From UBA8941 sp963780545 (lineage in GTDB: Archaea > Thermoproteota > Bathyarchaeia > TCS64): a stretch of DNA of 64,000 nucleotides. Below, in pieces: positions 62,065 to 64,000 of the stretch. The stretch is from assembly GCA_963780545.1 (NCBI GenBank), contig CAWACK010000020.1, positions 62,001 to 126,000 of the forward strand, given 5' to 3'. Position 1 is the first letter of the stretch, and each line of letters begins with the position of its first letter. The position numbers and the translations under genes are program-made. The notes below the pieces were generated by a model. That model saw only the letters and a list, made by a program, of their open reading frames with translations, was not told where the DNA came from and did no database searches.

Positions 62065-63942
62065 ATGCATGGGGGATATGCGGGCAAGTTCCTTGATGTA
62101 GACCTAACGAATAGGAAGATCAAGGACACGACCTTCGACGACGAAGCGCTCCAGATGTTCTTCGGAGGCCGCGGCCTCGCAGCGAAGATCCTCTGGGACA
62201 GGATCGGAAGGAATTGGGGCGACATAGATCCTCTCGGCCCGGAGAACCTGTTGATCGCCTTGACGGGCCCCATGACAGGCATCTACCCTGGTGGCAGAAT
62301 ATGTGTCTCGGGAAAAAGCCCGATGAGTAACGGCACTGTTGGCTCCACAGCCTCAACTGAGTTCGCTCATGAACTCAAATGTGCTGGGTACGATGGCGTC
62401 ATCGTCTCTGGTAGGGCCGACGATCCAGTATATATACAGGTTACAGACAACGCCGGTGAAATCAAGTCAGCTAATCATCTATGGGGACTAAACGGTGAGG
62501 AGACTTTAATCACCCTCAATAGAGAGGTCACAGCCGAACTCACGAAAAAGAAGCCGCAAATCGGCCTATGGAAGGAGCCGGGAATCATCTACATCGGTCC
62601 CGCCGGCGAGAACCTTGTTAGAAACGCCGCTGTAATGAGCAAGCTATGCCACGCCTGTGGCTATGGAGGGTACGGATCCGTAATGGGGAGCAAGAACCTC
62701 AAGGCCATCGTCGCCAAGGGGCGCGGGAAGATGCCCTCCCCAGACGCCCCGGAAACGGCAAAACTCCTATGGAGAAAAAGCCACGAGCTCCTTATCGCGA
62801 GGACCCCGTTCCGGCGCTGGGGAACCGGCTATGGCGGATACGGCTTCGGAAATAACAGCAGCAGCGAGCCCATCAGAAACTGGCAGGAGGAGTGGCATGA
62901 TGAAAAGAGTATCGGGGGCCCCAAGTTCGAGACCAGATATTGGGTCAAGAAGAAGTGGGCCGACTTCAACTGCACCACTAACTGCATGAAGGTAAGCTGC
63001 ATAAAGAACGGTAGATGGAAGGGAGACATCACTGACATGCCCGACTACGAGCTCCAGAGCCACTGTGGCACCAACTTCGGCATCTTCGACCCCGAGGAGA
63101 TAATCCACCTCAGCACACTTATCGACCTCCTCGGCCACTCCGGCATAAATGGGCCAAGCGCTATGAGCTACGCTGCTGAACTCTATCAACGAGGCATCCT
63201 AACAAAAGAGGACATAGGCTTCGAGCTAAAGTGGGGCGACGTGGATGCCTTCGAGAAGCTTACATACATGGTTGCTCGACGTGAGGGTATCGGCGATATC
63301 ATAGCCGAGGGAACATACAGGGCAGCCCTTAAAATCGCTAAAATGAAAGGAATGAAACCTGAGGAATTACTCAAATACGCAATCGTCGTCAAGGGAATCG
63401 AGGTCGGAGCCCACGGCACAAGGAGCGACGCCGACTTCGCACACGACATCGGTTACGCCGCCAGTGTCCAAGGTGGGGACCACACGAGCCTAGCCAACGA
63501 CGGCTACACCGACATGTCTGGAAGCATCTTCGCCGACTCAGGGGTCTTCTGCGACTTTTGCCGTACCAACCGCGACCTCGAGTTCGACTTCGCTAAAGCC
63601 GTGACAGGCTTTCCTATCACCATCGAAAGCTGGAGGAAGGAGACTGGCCCCAGGATCGTCACTCTCCAAAAGGTATTGCTATTACTCGGCGGCCCAGACG
63701 TAACCTGGGAACCCATCAAGGATGATGATAACCCGCCCAGGTTCTACGAGCCACTCCCATCGGGACCCTTCAAGGGAAAGACCACCGATAAGGAACGCTT
63801 TAACATTCGAATGGAGGCCTACTTCGAAACTCTGGGCTGGGATGATAGGGGCATCCCGAAGAAGGAGACCTTGAAGAAGCTGGGGTTGAGCGACTGTGAG
63901 TCTTCGATGAAAAAGTTACGTGTACAACCACCCGATTCTTAA
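62065..63942 (+). CDS. Aldehyde:ferredoxin oxidoreductase family protein, copy 3
   Basis: A 625-residue paralogue beginning MHGGYAGKFLDVDL. It keeps CHACGYGGYGSVMGSKNLKA, CTTNCMKVSC and VFCDFC. It has no Fe-S gene directly before it; it probably shares the subunit encoded at 59647, as the three genes form one operon. Its C-terminus (KKLGLSDCESSMKKLR) is nearly identical to that of copy 2, suggesting tandem duplication or gene conversion. Complete; the window ends 58 bp later. Confidence 0.92.
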   Translation: MHGGYAGKFLDVDLTNRKIKDTTFDDEALQMFFGGRGLAAKILWDRIGRNWGDIDPLGPENLLIALTGPMTGIYPGGRICVSGKSPMSNGTVGSTASTEFAHELKCAGYDGVIVSGRADDPVYIQVTDNAGEIKSANHLWGLNGEETLITLNREVTAELTKKKPQIGLWKEPGIIYIGPAGENLVRNAAVMSKLCHACGYGGYGSVMGSKNLKAIVAKGRGKMPSPDAPETAKLLWRKSHELLIARTPFRRWGTGYGGYGFGNNSSSEPIRNWQEEWHDEKSIGGPKFETRYWVKKKWADFNCTTNCMKVSCIKNGRWKGDITDMPDYELQSHCGTNFGIFDPEEIIHLSTLIDLLGHSGINGPSAMSYAAELYQRGILTKEDIGFELKWGDVDAFEKLTYMVARREGIGDIIAEGTYRAALKIAKMKGMKPEELLKYAIVVKGIEVGAHGTRSDADFAHDIGYAASVQGGDHTSLANDGYTDMSGSIFADSGVFCDFCRTNRDLEFDFAKAVTGFPITIESWRKETGPRIVTLQKVLLLLGGPDVTWEPIKDDDNPPRFYEPLPSGPFKGKTTDKERFNIRMEAYFETLGWDDRGIPKKETLKKLGLSDCESSMKKLRVQPPDS

Positions 63943-64000
63943 ACCTTATTTCCCCCAATGAATGGGCTAGTCTCGATGAATGTCACTGTACGCGTCTTCG

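Overview
The window is archaeal chromosome. The evidence is aIF5A with its hypusine-forming enzyme, a transcription factor B, two thermosome subunits, an AglB/STT3 oligosaccharyltransferase, the bifunctional FBP aldolase/phosphatase, a UPF0148 protein, a DUF2153-like protein and a tungsten-type aldehyde oxidoreductase cluster. A single-domain cytosolic parvulin together with these families suggests the TACK side of the Archaea, perhaps a Bathyarchaeia-like anaerobe. That placement is inference; no rRNA gene is present to settle it. Most genes have mixed-GC codon use. The stretch from about 49.4 to 54.8 kb is visibly AT-rich and accessory.

Layout. 0-3 kb: edge of a UroD-like gene, then an AAA ATPase/VWA pair. 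3-10 kb: mostly minus strand, with a DNA glycosylase, an exported cyclophilin, an XRE-CBS regulator, deoxyhypusine synthase plus aIF5A, parvulin, AglB and a phosphoesterase. 9.9-17.9 kb: a PAC4-like small protein overlapping a UbiD decarboxylase, a CitE/CaiB pair, both subunits of an aconitase-X enzyme (large subunit frameshifted), an M24 peptidase and thymidylate kinase. UbiD and aconitase X together suggest the archaeal anhydromevalonate route to isoprenoids. 18-28.7 kb: cysteine synthase with a SerK-like kinase, seryl-tRNA synthetase, an amidohydrolase, ComB, an aminotransferase, tRNA-Ser(GGA) and a membrane dipeptidase. 28.7-32.9 kb: two thermosome genes downstream of an ArsR-type regulator, with a shared operator sequence at both promoters. 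33-46.5 kb: an MTAP-like protein, TFB, FrlB-like and FrlD-like fructosamine enzymes, a frameshifted PLP decarboxylase, small ferredoxin-fold proteins, HD hydrolases, TrmO, FBP aldolase/phosphatase and an LLM flavin enzyme.

46.5-54.9 kb is the accessory part. After a gene-poor low-complexity stretch and folC come a truncated cas1, a membrane NERD nuclease, a RelA/SpoT-domain protein, a complete cas1 without cas2 or a recognisable CRISPR array, and several small unknown genes. 54.9-64 kb: an SLC13-type carrier, then two Fe-S subunit/AOR units and a third AOR, forming a duplicated redox locus with duplicated promoter sequence.

Five genes (aconitase X large subunit, PLP decarboxylase, NERD, RelA/SpoT, and the gene at 54.1 kb) are each broken by what looks like a single-base indel. 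Each repairs to one continuous protein. Residual sequencing indels are as likely as real decay. Short dispersed repeats recur between genes: a roughly 91-bp hairpin element in two inverted copies, and a roughly 27-nt motif in three clear copies plus one weak one.
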